NCBI RefSeq assembly: GCF_004116625.1
Contig: NZ_NXIE01000001.1
Coordinates: 1 to 64,000, forward strand
Source: Halarcobacter mediterraneus
GTDB lineage: Bacteria > Campylobacterota > Campylobacteria > Campylobacterales > Arcobacteraceae
Length of the DNA: 64,000 nt
Direction of reading: 5' to 3'
The translations under genes were made by a program, and so were the position numbers. The notes under the pieces are model-generated. The model ran no database searches and was not told where the DNA came from. It was given only the letters and a program-made list of their open reading frames with translations. Shown piece by piece: positions 45,126 to 52,789 of this stretch (positions are counted from its first letter, which is position 1; each line of letters opens with the position of its first letter).

Positions 45126-46477
45126 AAACTGTAGATATAGTAGAAAGAATAGAAGGTGAAGCAAAACTTGTTTGCCAATGGAATAAAGAAAAAATATCTG
45201 ATGTAAAAATACAGTTTTTAAATTTTAGAGGCTTTGAGTTTATATTAAAAGATAAGCCTGCTCTAGATGCTTTAGTTTATACTCCAAGAATTTGTGGAAT
45301 TTGTGGACAAGCTCATTTGAAAGCTACAGTTGAAGCTTTAGAAAATATTTACAAAAATCATAATGAAGAACTAATTTTAACTAAAAAAGCAAAATTACTT
45401 AGAGAAATAGGTTTAAATATTGAGATTATAGATTCACATATAAAATGGTTTTATATGTTTATAATGCCTGATATAGTTAAATTTTCTCAAAATAATTTAG
45501 CAGAATATACACCTTTAAAAGGGAAAAAATGGTTAGAAGCCTCAATGATTGCTAGTGAAACTATTAAATCTTTAGCACTTATTGGAGGACAATGGCCTCA
45601 CACTTCTTATATGATACCTGGAGGAGTTATGAGTGATCCTACTTTATTAGATTTAATTTCTATGCAAAATTATATGGATCAAGCTATTATTTTTTTTGAA
45701 AATAGTTTAGTTGGTATTAAACTAGACAACTACCTTGATTTCAAAAAAAGTGAAGATTTATATAAAGTAAAAGGTGATTTAAAAGATTTTATAACAATCT
45801 CTTTTGAGAATGAATTTGAAAAAATTGGTAAATCCTATAATAGACATTTAGTTTTAGGTGATTCTTTATCTTTTGAAAAAGGAAAAATAAATAGAAAATT
45901 AACTAAAAATATTAGTTATGAAAATATTGAAGAACTAACATTAAATAGTTTTGATATTGATAAATCAAAAATATCAAAAGAAGCATATACTTGGTCAAAA
46001 ACTGCACTATATTCAAATAACTTTTATGAAACTGGTCCACTTTCTCGTGCAATAGTACAAAATAGAGATTTTGTAAATGATATTCATAGAAAATATAAAG
46101 ATTCAATGTTTACAAGAATTTTAGCACGAATGGATGAATTAGGTTTTTTACTTTTTAAAACAAAAGAGTTAATTAAACAAATAGATATAAATGAGGATTC
46201 TTTTATTAAACCAAAAGTTTCTCTTAGTGATTTTAAATATGGATTTGGACAAAGTGCAGTAGAAGCTTGTAGAGGTTCTTTATATCATGATATTGAAATT
46301 GAAAATGGAATTATTTCAAAATATGATGTGATTACACCCACTGTATGGAATCTAGGCCCAGGGATAGAAGATAAACTTTCAACTTCACAAAAAGCAATAA
46401 TAGGAACAGACTCTTTAGCAAAAGCAAAACTGATTTTACGAAGCTTTGATGTATGTTCTGTTTGTACAACTCACTAA
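45122..46477 (+). CDS. hupV: Cytoplasmic (sensory-type) NiFe hydrogenase large subunit
   Basis: The 451 residues hold the NiFe site: RICGICGQAH (Cys58, Cys61) and, at the very end, FDVCSVCTTH. The protein stops at that last His, so there is no C-terminal peptide to be cut by a maturation protease, as in HupV/HoxC sensors. Ile60 and Phe113 occupy the two gas-channel positions that are Val and Leu in ordinary enzymes (and in both large subunits downstream); this Ile/Phe pair is the known mark of O2-insensitive regulatory hydrogenases. It overlaps hupU by four bases. No kinase or NtrC-type regulator is nearby; tetR is the first gene of the operon. Confidence 0.87.
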   Translation: MKTVDIVERIEGEAKLVCQWNKEKISDVKIQFLNFRGFEFILKDKPALDALVYTPRICGICGQAHLKATVEALENIYKNHNEELILTKKAKLLREIGLNIEIIDSHIKWFYMFIMPDIVKFSQNNLAEYTPLKGKKWLEASMIASETIKSLALIGGQWPHTSYMIPGGVMSDPTLLDLISMQNYMDQAIIFFENSLVGIKLDNYLDFKKSEDLYKVKGDLKDFITISFENEFEKIGKSYNRHLVLGDSLSFEKGKINRKLTKNISYENIEELTLNSFDIDKSKISKEAYTWSKTALYSNNFYETGPLSRAIVQNRDFVNDIHRKYKDSMFTRILARMDELGFLLFKTKELIKQIDINEDSFIKPKVSLSDFKYGFGQSAVEACRGSLYHDIEIENGIISKYDVITPTVWNLGPGIEDKLSTSQKAIIGTDSLAKAKLILRSFDVCSVCTTH

Positions 46478-46480
46478 TTC

Positions 46481-46503
46481 TGTTTCACTTTGAAACATTT
46501 TAA
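46481..46503 (+). terminator. Probable terminator of the tetR-hupUV operon
   Basis: TGTTTCA (46481-46487) pairs with TGAAACA (46491-46497) around CTT and is followed by TTTTAAT. Short stem but well placed, five bases after the hupV stop. Confidence 0.45.
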
Positions 46504-46580
46504 TAAAATATAAAAAAAGCTTTAATCTTTAATGGTCTTATGCATTTTTAGAACCAAATTTTCTCTATAGGCCCATATAA

Positions 46581-46592
46581 ATGAATATTCAT
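46581..46592. promoter_or_regulatory. Upstream operator ATGAATATTCAT of the first hydrogenase operon
   Basis: Identical to the palindrome at the tetR promoter. It lies 145 bases before hydA1, upstream of the best promoter candidate (TTGACA at 46649-46654 with TAATTT at 46671-46676). Confidence 0.65.
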
Positions 46593-46690
46593 TTTTTAGA
46601 TGCTATCTTAATGCTATCAATTTAATTGAGATTGTTATTTTTAATAATTTGACATTAAGTAATAAAAAGTTAATTTTCTTAAAGAAATAA

Positions 46691-46702
46691 ATGAGTATTC
46701 AT
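46691..46702. promoter_or_regulatory. Proximal operator ATGAGTATTCAT of the first hydrogenase operon
   Basis: One-base variant of the palindrome, 110 bases after the upstream copy and 23 bases before the hydA1 ATG. It would lie just downstream of the transcription start predicted from TTGACA/TAATTT, a repressing position. Confidence 0.6.
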
Positions 46703-46725
46703 TTAATAAATAAAAAGGAGAAAGG

Positions 46726-47964
46726 ATGGTTGATTCTCAAGAAATGGTTAAAAAAGTTTTTACCACAAATTCTGCAAGAATTAATACTAATAAAGGTGAT
46801 GCTTATTATAATTCGCTTTTTGAAAAAGCAAAAAGTAGATTAGCTGCATTAAGAAAGCAACCTGCACTTAAAGATATCGATTTAATGGAGGTTGTAGAAA
46901 GTGAAGGTGTAAATAGAAGAGACTTTATGAAGTGGGCAAGTGCAACAACTGCAACACTTATGTTACCTCCTATGTTTACTCCTTTAGTTGCCCAAGCAAC
47001 AGAACTTATGAATAGAGTTCCTGTTGTTTGGATTGAGTTACAAGACTGTGCTGGTAACTCAGAAGCTATTTTAAGGTCAGCTACTCCAACTGTAGATGAT
47101 TTACTTTTTGATGTACTATCTTTAGAGTATCATCATACATTACAAGCTGCTTCAGGTCATCAAGCTGAACATCAGTTAGAAGATGCAATTCATACTTTTA
47201 AAGGGAAATATTTACTATTTGTTGAAGGTGCAATTCCAAAAGCAATGAATGGACAATATGGAACAATTGGTCCTGGTGGTGAAACATTTGAAGATAATCT
47301 TAAAAGATTATCAAAAGATGCTGCTGCTGTAGTTGCCGTTGGTACATGTGCTACATTTGGAGGTATTCCAGCTGCTGCTCCAAATCCAACAGGTGCCGTT
47401 GGTGTTATGGATATTGTAAAAGGTAAGCCAATTATTAATATCCCTGCCTGTCCAGCAAATCCAGCTAATATGGTTGGTGTAGTTTTACATTATGTATTAA
47501 CAGGTCAAATTCCTGAGTTAGACTCATTATTAAGACCTAAATTTGCATTTGGGTATAGAATTCATGATAACTGTGAAAGAAGAGCACACTTTGATGCAGG
47601 TGAGTATGTAGAAGAGTGGGGTGATGATGGAGCTAAAAATAACTGGTGTCTATACAAAATGGGTTGTAAAGGACCAATGACATTTAACAATTGTTCTATT
47701 ATTAGATATAACGAAGGTGCAAACTGGCCTATTGGTGTTGGTCGTGGTTGTATTGGTTGTTCTGAACCAGATTTCTGGGATAAATATGCATATGAAAGAC
47801 CAATGGCAGATGCAAATATTAAAGCTCCTACTGGTGGAGTAGAAAAAACTGTAGATGAGTTCGGTCTAGGGCTATTAACAGCTACATCAATTGGTATTGG
47901 TGTACATGCCGTAGCAAGTGCAGTTGCAGGAAAAAGAACAGTTCATAGTGAAGATGAGGAATAA
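46726..47964 (+). CDS. hydA: Membrane-bound NiFe hydrogenase 1, small subunit (Asn at one proximal-cluster position)
   Basis: Periplasmic electron-transfer subunit, exported by Tat (NRRDFMKWASATTATL, Arg64-Arg65) and anchored by a C-terminal helix (FGLGLLTATSIGIGVHAVA). The 63 residues before the twin Arg are longer than usual, but the ATG has AAGGAG ahead. The proximal site reads DCAGNSEAILRS: Cys108 is present but the usual second Cys is Asn111; GTCATFGG and IPACPANP supply the other two. The sister gene at 52790 has the normal CTGCSE. Distal and medial ligands (HDNCERRAHFD, CLYKMGCKGP, NNC, GCIGC) are intact. First gene of hydABC. Confidence 0.93.
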   Translation: MVDSQEMVKKVFTTNSARINTNKGDAYYNSLFEKAKSRLAALRKQPALKDIDLMEVVESEGVNRRDFMKWASATTATLMLPPMFTPLVAQATELMNRVPVVWIELQDCAGNSEAILRSATPTVDDLLFDVLSLEYHHTLQAASGHQAEHQLEDAIHTFKGKYLLFVEGAIPKAMNGQYGTIGPGGETFEDNLKRLSKDAAAVVAVGTCATFGGIPAAAPNPTGAVGVMDIVKGKPIINIPACPANPANMVGVVLHYVLTGQIPELDSLLRPKFAFGYRIHDNCERRAHFDAGEYVEEWGDDGAKNNWCLYKMGCKGPMTFNNCSIIRYNEGANWPIGVGRGCIGCSEPDFWDKYAYERPMADANIKAPTGGVEKTVDEFGLGLLTATSIGIGVHAVASAVAGKRTVHSEDEE

Positions 47965-47967
47965 CAA

Positions 47968-49704
47968 ATGAGTAAACACGTAGTAATAGATCCAATAACA
48001 AGAATTGAAGGCCATCTTAGAATTGAAGCTGTAATTGATGATAATAATGTTATTCAAGAAGCTTATAGTTCTTCAACGATGTTCAGAGGTATTGAAGAAA
48101 TTTTAAAAGGTAGAGACCCAAGAGACTGTGGTCTTTTAGCTATGAGAATTTGTGGTGTATGCACAGGAACTCATTATCAAAGAAGTATTGAAGCAGTTGA
48201 ACATGCATTTAACGTAACTATTCCAAAAAATGCAAGACTTGTAAGAAACCTTATGCAAGGTGGATTATATATTCATGATCATATTGTTCACTTCTATCAT
48301 TTACATGCTCTTGACTGGGTAGATATTACAAAAGCTTTAGAAGCAGACCCAAAGAAAACTGTAGAAGAAGCACAAAAATGGGCTAAACTTTCAGGTCAAA
48401 GACCATGGAATGCAAGTGAAGATAATTATGCTGCAGTTCAAGAAAGAGTTACAAAGTATGTAAAACAAGGTAGACTTGGAATTTTTGGAAATGCATATTG
48501 GGGAAGTAAAGCATATAAATTAACTCCAGAGCAAAACCTAATTGGTCTTTCTCACTATTTAGATGCTTTAGAATTACAAAGAGAAGTAGCAAAAGCACAG
48601 GCTATTTTTGGTGGTAAAAACCCACACCCTCAATCAATTGTAGTTGGTGGAGTAACTTGTGTTCAAGATATCAAAAATCCAGTTAGAGTTGCAGAGTTTA
48701 AAGACATAATTCAAAAGGCTCTTAAATTTACAAAACAAGCATATTTACCTGATGTTTATATGGCTGGAACAATGTATGCTGATGAAGCACTTGAGGGTGT
48801 TGGTGGAGGACTAGGTAATTTTATGTCTTATGGTGATTTTAATTTAGATGATTTACCTTTTTATAATTCTGCTAAACTATTTCCATCAGGTATTGTTATG
48901 AATAAAGATTTATCAAAAGTTTATGAGTTGGACCAAACAAAAATCACAGAAGATGTAACTCATGCTTGGTATGAAGGAACAACAAACAAACACCCATATG
49001 ATGGTGTTACAGATCCTAAGTATACTGGATTTAGGGAGAAGAAAGATGGTATTGCCTATTTAGATACTGAAAATAAATATTCATGGATTAAATCTCCATT
49101 ATATGATGATGAAAGAATGGAAGTTGGTCCCTTAGCAAGAATGGTTGTTGCTGTAGCAAAAGGTGATGAGAGAATTTCCAAGTATGTAACTAAATTCTTA
49201 AAAAATGGAAACCTTCCAACAAAAGTTCTTTTCTCAACAGTAGGAAGAACAGCAGCAAGAGCTATAGAAACAGAATTGATGTGTGATGTCCTTATTGAGT
49301 GGTGTGATGAGTTAGCAGCTAATGTAGCAAGTGGTGATTTATCTACTTGGACTGAGTTTGATTTTGATAAAGTAGCAAAAGATGCTCAAGGGTTTGGTAT
49401 GGCAGAGGCTCCAAGGGGTAGTTTAGGTCACTGGGTTAAAATAAAAGATGGAAAAGTTATAAATTATCAAGCAGTTGTACCTTCAACTTGGAATGCAGCA
49501 CCAAAAGATTACAAAGGAAGATTAGGAGCTTATGAAGCTTCACTAGTTGGAACAAAAGTTGTTAATCCTGATGAGCCTTTAGAGATTATTAGAACAGTAC
49601 ATAGTTTTGACCCTTGTATTGCTTGTGCAGTTCATATAGTAGATACTAAAGGTAAAGAATTGGCAGTTTATAAAGTAGATCCTGTAGGAGGATGCCGTGC
49701 CTAA
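47968..49704 (+). CDS. hydB: Membrane-bound NiFe hydrogenase 1, large subunit
   Basis: Catalytic subunit of a periplasmic H2-uptake hydrogenase, carried out with HydA on its Tat signal. The 578 residues have DPITRIEGHLRIE, the N-terminal NiFe ligands RICGVCTGTHYQ, the gas-channel HFYHLHALDWVD (Leu), and the C-terminal ligands FDPCIACAVH. About 22 residues follow that His, so it has a C-terminal peptide for HydD to remove. It starts three bases after hydA and is followed by hydC with an eight-base overlap. Donates electrons to the quinone pool via HydC. Confidence 0.97.
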   Translation: MSKHVVIDPITRIEGHLRIEAVIDDNNVIQEAYSSSTMFRGIEEILKGRDPRDCGLLAMRICGVCTGTHYQRSIEAVEHAFNVTIPKNARLVRNLMQGGLYIHDHIVHFYHLHALDWVDITKALEADPKKTVEEAQKWAKLSGQRPWNASEDNYAAVQERVTKYVKQGRLGIFGNAYWGSKAYKLTPEQNLIGLSHYLDALELQREVAKAQAIFGGKNPHPQSIVVGGVTCVQDIKNPVRVAEFKDIIQKALKFTKQAYLPDVYMAGTMYADEALEGVGGGLGNFMSYGDFNLDDLPFYNSAKLFPSGIVMNKDLSKVYELDQTKITEDVTHAWYEGTTNKHPYDGVTDPKYTGFREKKDGIAYLDTENKYSWIKSPLYDDERMEVGPLARMVVAVAKGDERISKYVTKFLKNGNLPTKVLFSTVGRTAARAIETELMCDVLIEWCDELAANVASGDLSTWTEFDFDKVAKDAQGFGMAEAPRGSLGHWVKIKDGKVINYQAVVPSTWNAAPKDYKGRLGAYEASLVGTKVVNPDEPLEIIRTVHSFDPCIACAVHIVDTKGKELAVYKVDPVGGCRA

Positions 49705-50428
49705 AATGAAGCGGGTTGAAAGAATGACCCCAATCATGCGAATCATTCACTGGACGAATGCTATTTGTATGATTGTTGCGGTTGCAACCGGGCTATATAT
49801 CGGATATCCATATTATCAAACATTAATTGCTGACCCAGCAGTTGATAAATATGTGATGGCATGGAATAGATGGGGGCACTTCATTGCTGCAATTATCTTT
49901 GATGTTACAGCAATCTTAATTGGTTATTTATATCTTTTTTCTAGGTTTGAAAAACCTTATAAAAAGATTTTACCAACAAAGAAAAACTTTATAGAGTTTT
50001 GTGAAGTATTCTTTAATTTAATGACATTTAATAGAAGAAAAAGATTTGATTCAACACATAGTGATTCTTATAACATTATGTTCTTTACACTTTTTCATAT
50101 TCTATTAGTATTTATGTTATTAACAGGACTTCAGTTGTATGTTCATGGTTTAGCATCTGGAACTAGTTCAATTGGAGCTTGGTGGCCTTGGATGTTACAC
50201 TTTGCAACTGATTGGACTTTATATGTATTTGGTGGAAATATGGGAGTTAGAATTGCTCACCATACAGCTATGTATTTATTAATAATGTGGGTTATGTGTC
50301 ATATTTATTATCAGGTATGGAGAACAATCTTCTGGAGAGAAGGTGATATCAATATTGTATTTGGGGGAACAAAGTTTGTTAATAAAAATATTGTTAACTC
50401 AAAAGGTGAAATTGAAAAAAATGATTGA
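49697..50428 (+). CDS. hydC: Hydrogenase 1 cytochrome b subunit
   Basis: Di-haem membrane anchor that passes electrons from the Fe-S subunit to menaquinone. The 243 residues have four main helices with haem-ligand-type His: MRIIHWTNAICMIVAVATG, AWNRWGHFIAAIIF, FTLFHILLVFMLLTGLQLYVH and IAHHTAMYLLIMWVMCHIYYQ. I keep the GTG at 49697 because AGGAGG is five bases upstream, within the hydB coding end; an ATG nine bases on is possible. Two hairpins separate it from hydD. Confidence 0.92.
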   Translation: MPKMKRVERMTPIMRIIHWTNAICMIVAVATGLYIGYPYYQTLIADPAVDKYVMAWNRWGHFIAAIIFDVTAILIGYLYLFSRFEKPYKKILPTKKNFIEFCEVFFNLMTFNRRKRFDSTHSDSYNIMFFTLFHILLVFMLLTGLQLYVHGLASGTSSIGAWWPWMLHFATDWTLYVFGGNMGVRIAHHTAMYLLIMWVMCHIYYQVWRTIFWREGDINIVFGGTKFVNKNIVNSKGEIEKND

Positions 50429-50430
50429 TA

Positions 50431-50503
50431 TATCAAGGGTTATTTTAACCCTTGATAGTAAAAAACTTATTAAAACTATAAAATTAGCTTTAATAAGTTT
50501 TTT
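50431..50503 (+). promoter_or_regulatory. Two consecutive hairpins between hydC and hydD
   Basis: TATCAAGGGTT (50431-50441) pairs with AACCCTTGATA (50447-50457) around ATTTT. Right after it, AAAAAACTTATTAA (50460-50473) pairs with TTAATAAGTTTTTT (50490-50503). The first has no T-tract and looks like an mRNA 3'-end stabiliser; the second has terminator features. They would lower expression of hydD and hydE relative to hydABC. Confidence 0.6.
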
Positions 50504-50521
50504 AAATTAGTAGGAATATAT

Positions 50522-51097
50522 ATGAAGAATATTGTAGTTGGGGTTGGAAATGTTTTGTTTAAAGATGAGGGGGTAGGGATTTATGCTTCTAAATTTTTAC
50601 AACAAAACTATGAATTTAATGATGATTTAGAGATAATAGATGGTGGAACTTTAGGTTTTAAACTAATGACATATTTTCAAGAATATGACAATGTTATTAT
50701 TTTAGATACTGTTTCTGTTGAAGATGAAGCAGGATCTATTTATAGACTTCCGTCAGAGGTTTTACTTGGAATGGGACAATATAGAAAAACAGCCCATGAA
50801 GTTGAAATTGTAGAGATGTTAGAGATTTGTTCTGTTTTGGATAAACATGCTACAGTTACTATTTTAGGTATTATTCCTGAAGATATTGAAGCAGTTGAAA
50901 TAGGATTAACTTCTACTTTGGAAGATAAGTTTGATGATTTTATTTCTCAAGCTTTAGAAGAGATTGAGAATATTGGTGTAAAAGTAAAGAAAGTTGATAA
51001 TAAAGACTTAAAGATTATTGCACAAGAACTAATTGGAAGTTATAATGGTGAACATTTAACTAGAATTCCAAATGAGGAAGATACAACATGGAATTAA
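50522..51097 (+). CDS. hydD: Hydrogenase maturation endopeptidase (HyaD/HupD family)
   Basis: Cuts the C-terminal peptide from the large subunit once nickel is in place. The 191 residues show the nickel-sensing Glu in VGNVLFKDEGVGIYA, the Asp in VIILDTVSVEDEAG, and the His in KTAHEVEIVEML, the three family ligands. TAGGAATATAT precedes the start. It overlaps hydE by ten bases. A second, separate protease at 56341 serves the other hydrogenase, in line with the substrate specificity of such enzymes. Confidence 0.93.
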   Translation: MKNIVVGVGNVLFKDEGVGIYASKFLQQNYEFNDDLEIIDGGTLGFKLMTYFQEYDNVIILDTVSVEDEAGSIYRLPSEVLLGMGQYRKTAHEVEIVEMLEICSVLDKHATVTILGIIPEDIEAVEIGLTSTLEDKFDDFISQALEEIENIGVKVKKVDNKDLKIIAQELIGSYNGEHLTRIPNEEDTTWN

Positions 51098-52623
51098 TTT
51101 ATAAAATAGATTTTAATACAACAAACTTTTATTTTAAGCATATCATTGATGATTTAATAGAAGATACAAAAATTAAAGCTACATGTAAAATGTATAGGGG
51201 TTTTATTCTTTTAGTTTGTTCTGATGAAGTAGAGGAAATAGAAAACTTTTTTAAGGTACTTGAAGAAAAACTTCCTTTATCAATATTTATTTCAAATGCA
51301 GAAGTTTTAGAACACTTTGATTATGATTCATTTTTTGAACTAGAAGAACAGGATGTAAAGTTAAATCTTTCACTTCTTACAAATGATGAAATTACGAAAA
51401 CTATAAATGAAAATAATATTGACTTTACAAATGATATTGATAAGATAAAAAAAGGTGGGGTATCAAGATTTGAAACTCACAATGGCTTAAAAGATTTATT
51501 TTTGCCATCTGTAAAATTAAGAGAAGAGTTTGAATCAAAAGGTTATGAAGTAAAACTTTTAATTACAAATATAAATAATATCTCAAAACTAGTAGATATT
51601 ACACAAAAAGATTTACAACTTTTATGCTCAATAGAAAGGCCTCTTATAAAATTAAAATTTAAACTTTTACAAAATGCAAAAGGAGAGTTTTCAAATACTA
51701 GATTTATTTATGCCAAAATTGCAGATGATAAAGAAACTTTACTTTTTTCAAAAGCTTTAAAAGACAAAGGTTTTGATTATATACTATATGTCAATGATGA
51801 GGTTTACCAAGATGGCTTAAAAGTTACATATAATAAAGAACAAAATATTATAATTTGTGGAGAAAAGGGATTATTCCCTAAATATGATTTTGATTTAAAA
51901 AGAAGAGTTAATTCAAGTAAAGACTATTTTGAGGAGTATGGATCTGTTTATAAAGCATGTATTGCACAATTTAATAAAAGGTTAGTTTCTACTATTGGAG
52001 TATATTTTTCATATAAAAGTGATGAATCAGCTATTAAAATAAATAATGCAAAATTAGGAGAGAGAAATATAGTTTTTATTCCAAATGTTTTAAATAATAT
52101 AGAAAAGTGCATTGATGATATTAGAAGTATAGATGAAAATACCAATAGATTAATTGACAATTATAAAAAAAGCTTTCCAAAATATTTTGAAAAAAAGTTT
52201 ATAGATAAAGATGCAGATGGTTTTGAAGCTATTTTAAATATGCTTGCATACTGTTTAGGAATGAAAGATTATAAACAGTTTGAAGATACAGCTTTAATGT
52301 TTGGTGGTAAAAGTGGACTTCAAATTGATATGAAAGTTATGCAAATAGATGGAAAGAACTATTTAGATTATAGAAAAATTATCCAAAGTACTTTAAGTTA
52401 TAAGATTGCGGGAGTAGAGGATACATTATTAGCATACTCTTTTTATGAATCATTGTGTGATTTTATTTCAGATAATGTTACAGAAATTCAAAGTGATTTT
52501 AATGCAAAAGATATTATTCTTTGTGGTGATATGTTTGCTAACTCAATTTTACTTTCTAAACTAAAGAAAAAGCTAAATACTATTAATATACTTATTCCAA
52601 AAGAATACCCTATAGATTACTAA
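51088..52623 (+). CDS. hydE: HydE hydrogenase accessory protein (HypF C-terminal-like)
   Basis: The 511-residue product matches the position and size of HydE in the hydABCDE operons of Wolinella and Helicobacter, where it is needed for hydrogenase activity in Helicobacter pylori. Its C-terminal ~150 residues resemble the Kae1-like end of HypF: IILCGDMFANSILLSKLKKKL here aligns with LVLSGGVFQNKTLIDLVCKKL in the hypF of this window. The catalytic zinc-finger and acylphosphatase parts are absent. The exact biochemical role is not known. No copy accompanies the second hydrogenase. Confidence 0.8.
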   Translation: MELIYKIDFNTTNFYFKHIIDDLIEDTKIKATCKMYRGFILLVCSDEVEEIENFFKVLEEKLPLSIFISNAEVLEHFDYDSFFELEEQDVKLNLSLLTNDEITKTINENNIDFTNDIDKIKKGGVSRFETHNGLKDLFLPSVKLREEFESKGYEVKLLITNINNISKLVDITQKDLQLLCSIERPLIKLKFKLLQNAKGEFSNTRFIYAKIADDKETLLFSKALKDKGFDYILYVNDEVYQDGLKVTYNKEQNIIICGEKGLFPKYDFDLKRRVNSSKDYFEEYGSVYKACIAQFNKRLVSTIGVYFSYKSDESAIKINNAKLGERNIVFIPNVLNNIEKCIDDIRSIDENTNRLIDNYKKSFPKYFEKKFIDKDADGFEAILNMLAYCLGMKDYKQFEDTALMFGGKSGLQIDMKVMQIDGKNYLDYRKIIQSTLSYKIAGVEDTLLAYSFYESLCDFISDNVTEIQSDFNAKDIILCGDMFANSILLSKLKKKLNTINILIPKEYPIDY

Positions 52624-52632
52624 AAAATTTAC

Positions 52633-52671
52633 AATAAATTGGCTTAAAGTTACAAAATGAGTCAATTTATT
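52633..52671 (+). terminator. Weak hairpin after hydE
   Basis: AATAAATTG (52633-52641) pairs with CAATTTATT (52663-52671) across a 21-base loop, ten bases after the hydE stop. There is no T-tract after it (CTAAAAAA), so termination is uncertain. Confidence 0.3.
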
Positions 52672-52679
52672 CTAAAAAA

Positions 52680-52695
52680 ATGAATAATCATTCAT
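52680..52695. promoter_or_regulatory. Upstream operator ATGAATAATCATTCAT of the second hydrogenase operon
   Basis: The same ATGAAT/ATTCAT half-sites as before, now separated by AATC. Lies about 50-66 bases upstream of the start predicted from TATAAA at 52734-52739. Confidence 0.62.
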
Positions 52696-52756
52696 ATTTT
52701 TGATTATGGTCAAGAAACTTTAACTTTTAATAGTATAAAATTTCATTAAATATAAA

Positions 52757-52772
52757 ATGAATAATCATTCAT
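52757..52772. promoter_or_regulatory. Proximal operator ATGAATAATCATTCAT of the second hydrogenase operon
   Basis: Exact second copy of the 16-base element, 77 bases after the first and 17 bases before the TTG start of hydA2, overlapping the expected 5' leader. Both hydrogenase operons thus have one site upstream and one directly before the ribosome site. Confidence 0.62.
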
Positions 52773-52789
52773 TTAAAGAAGGATGAATT

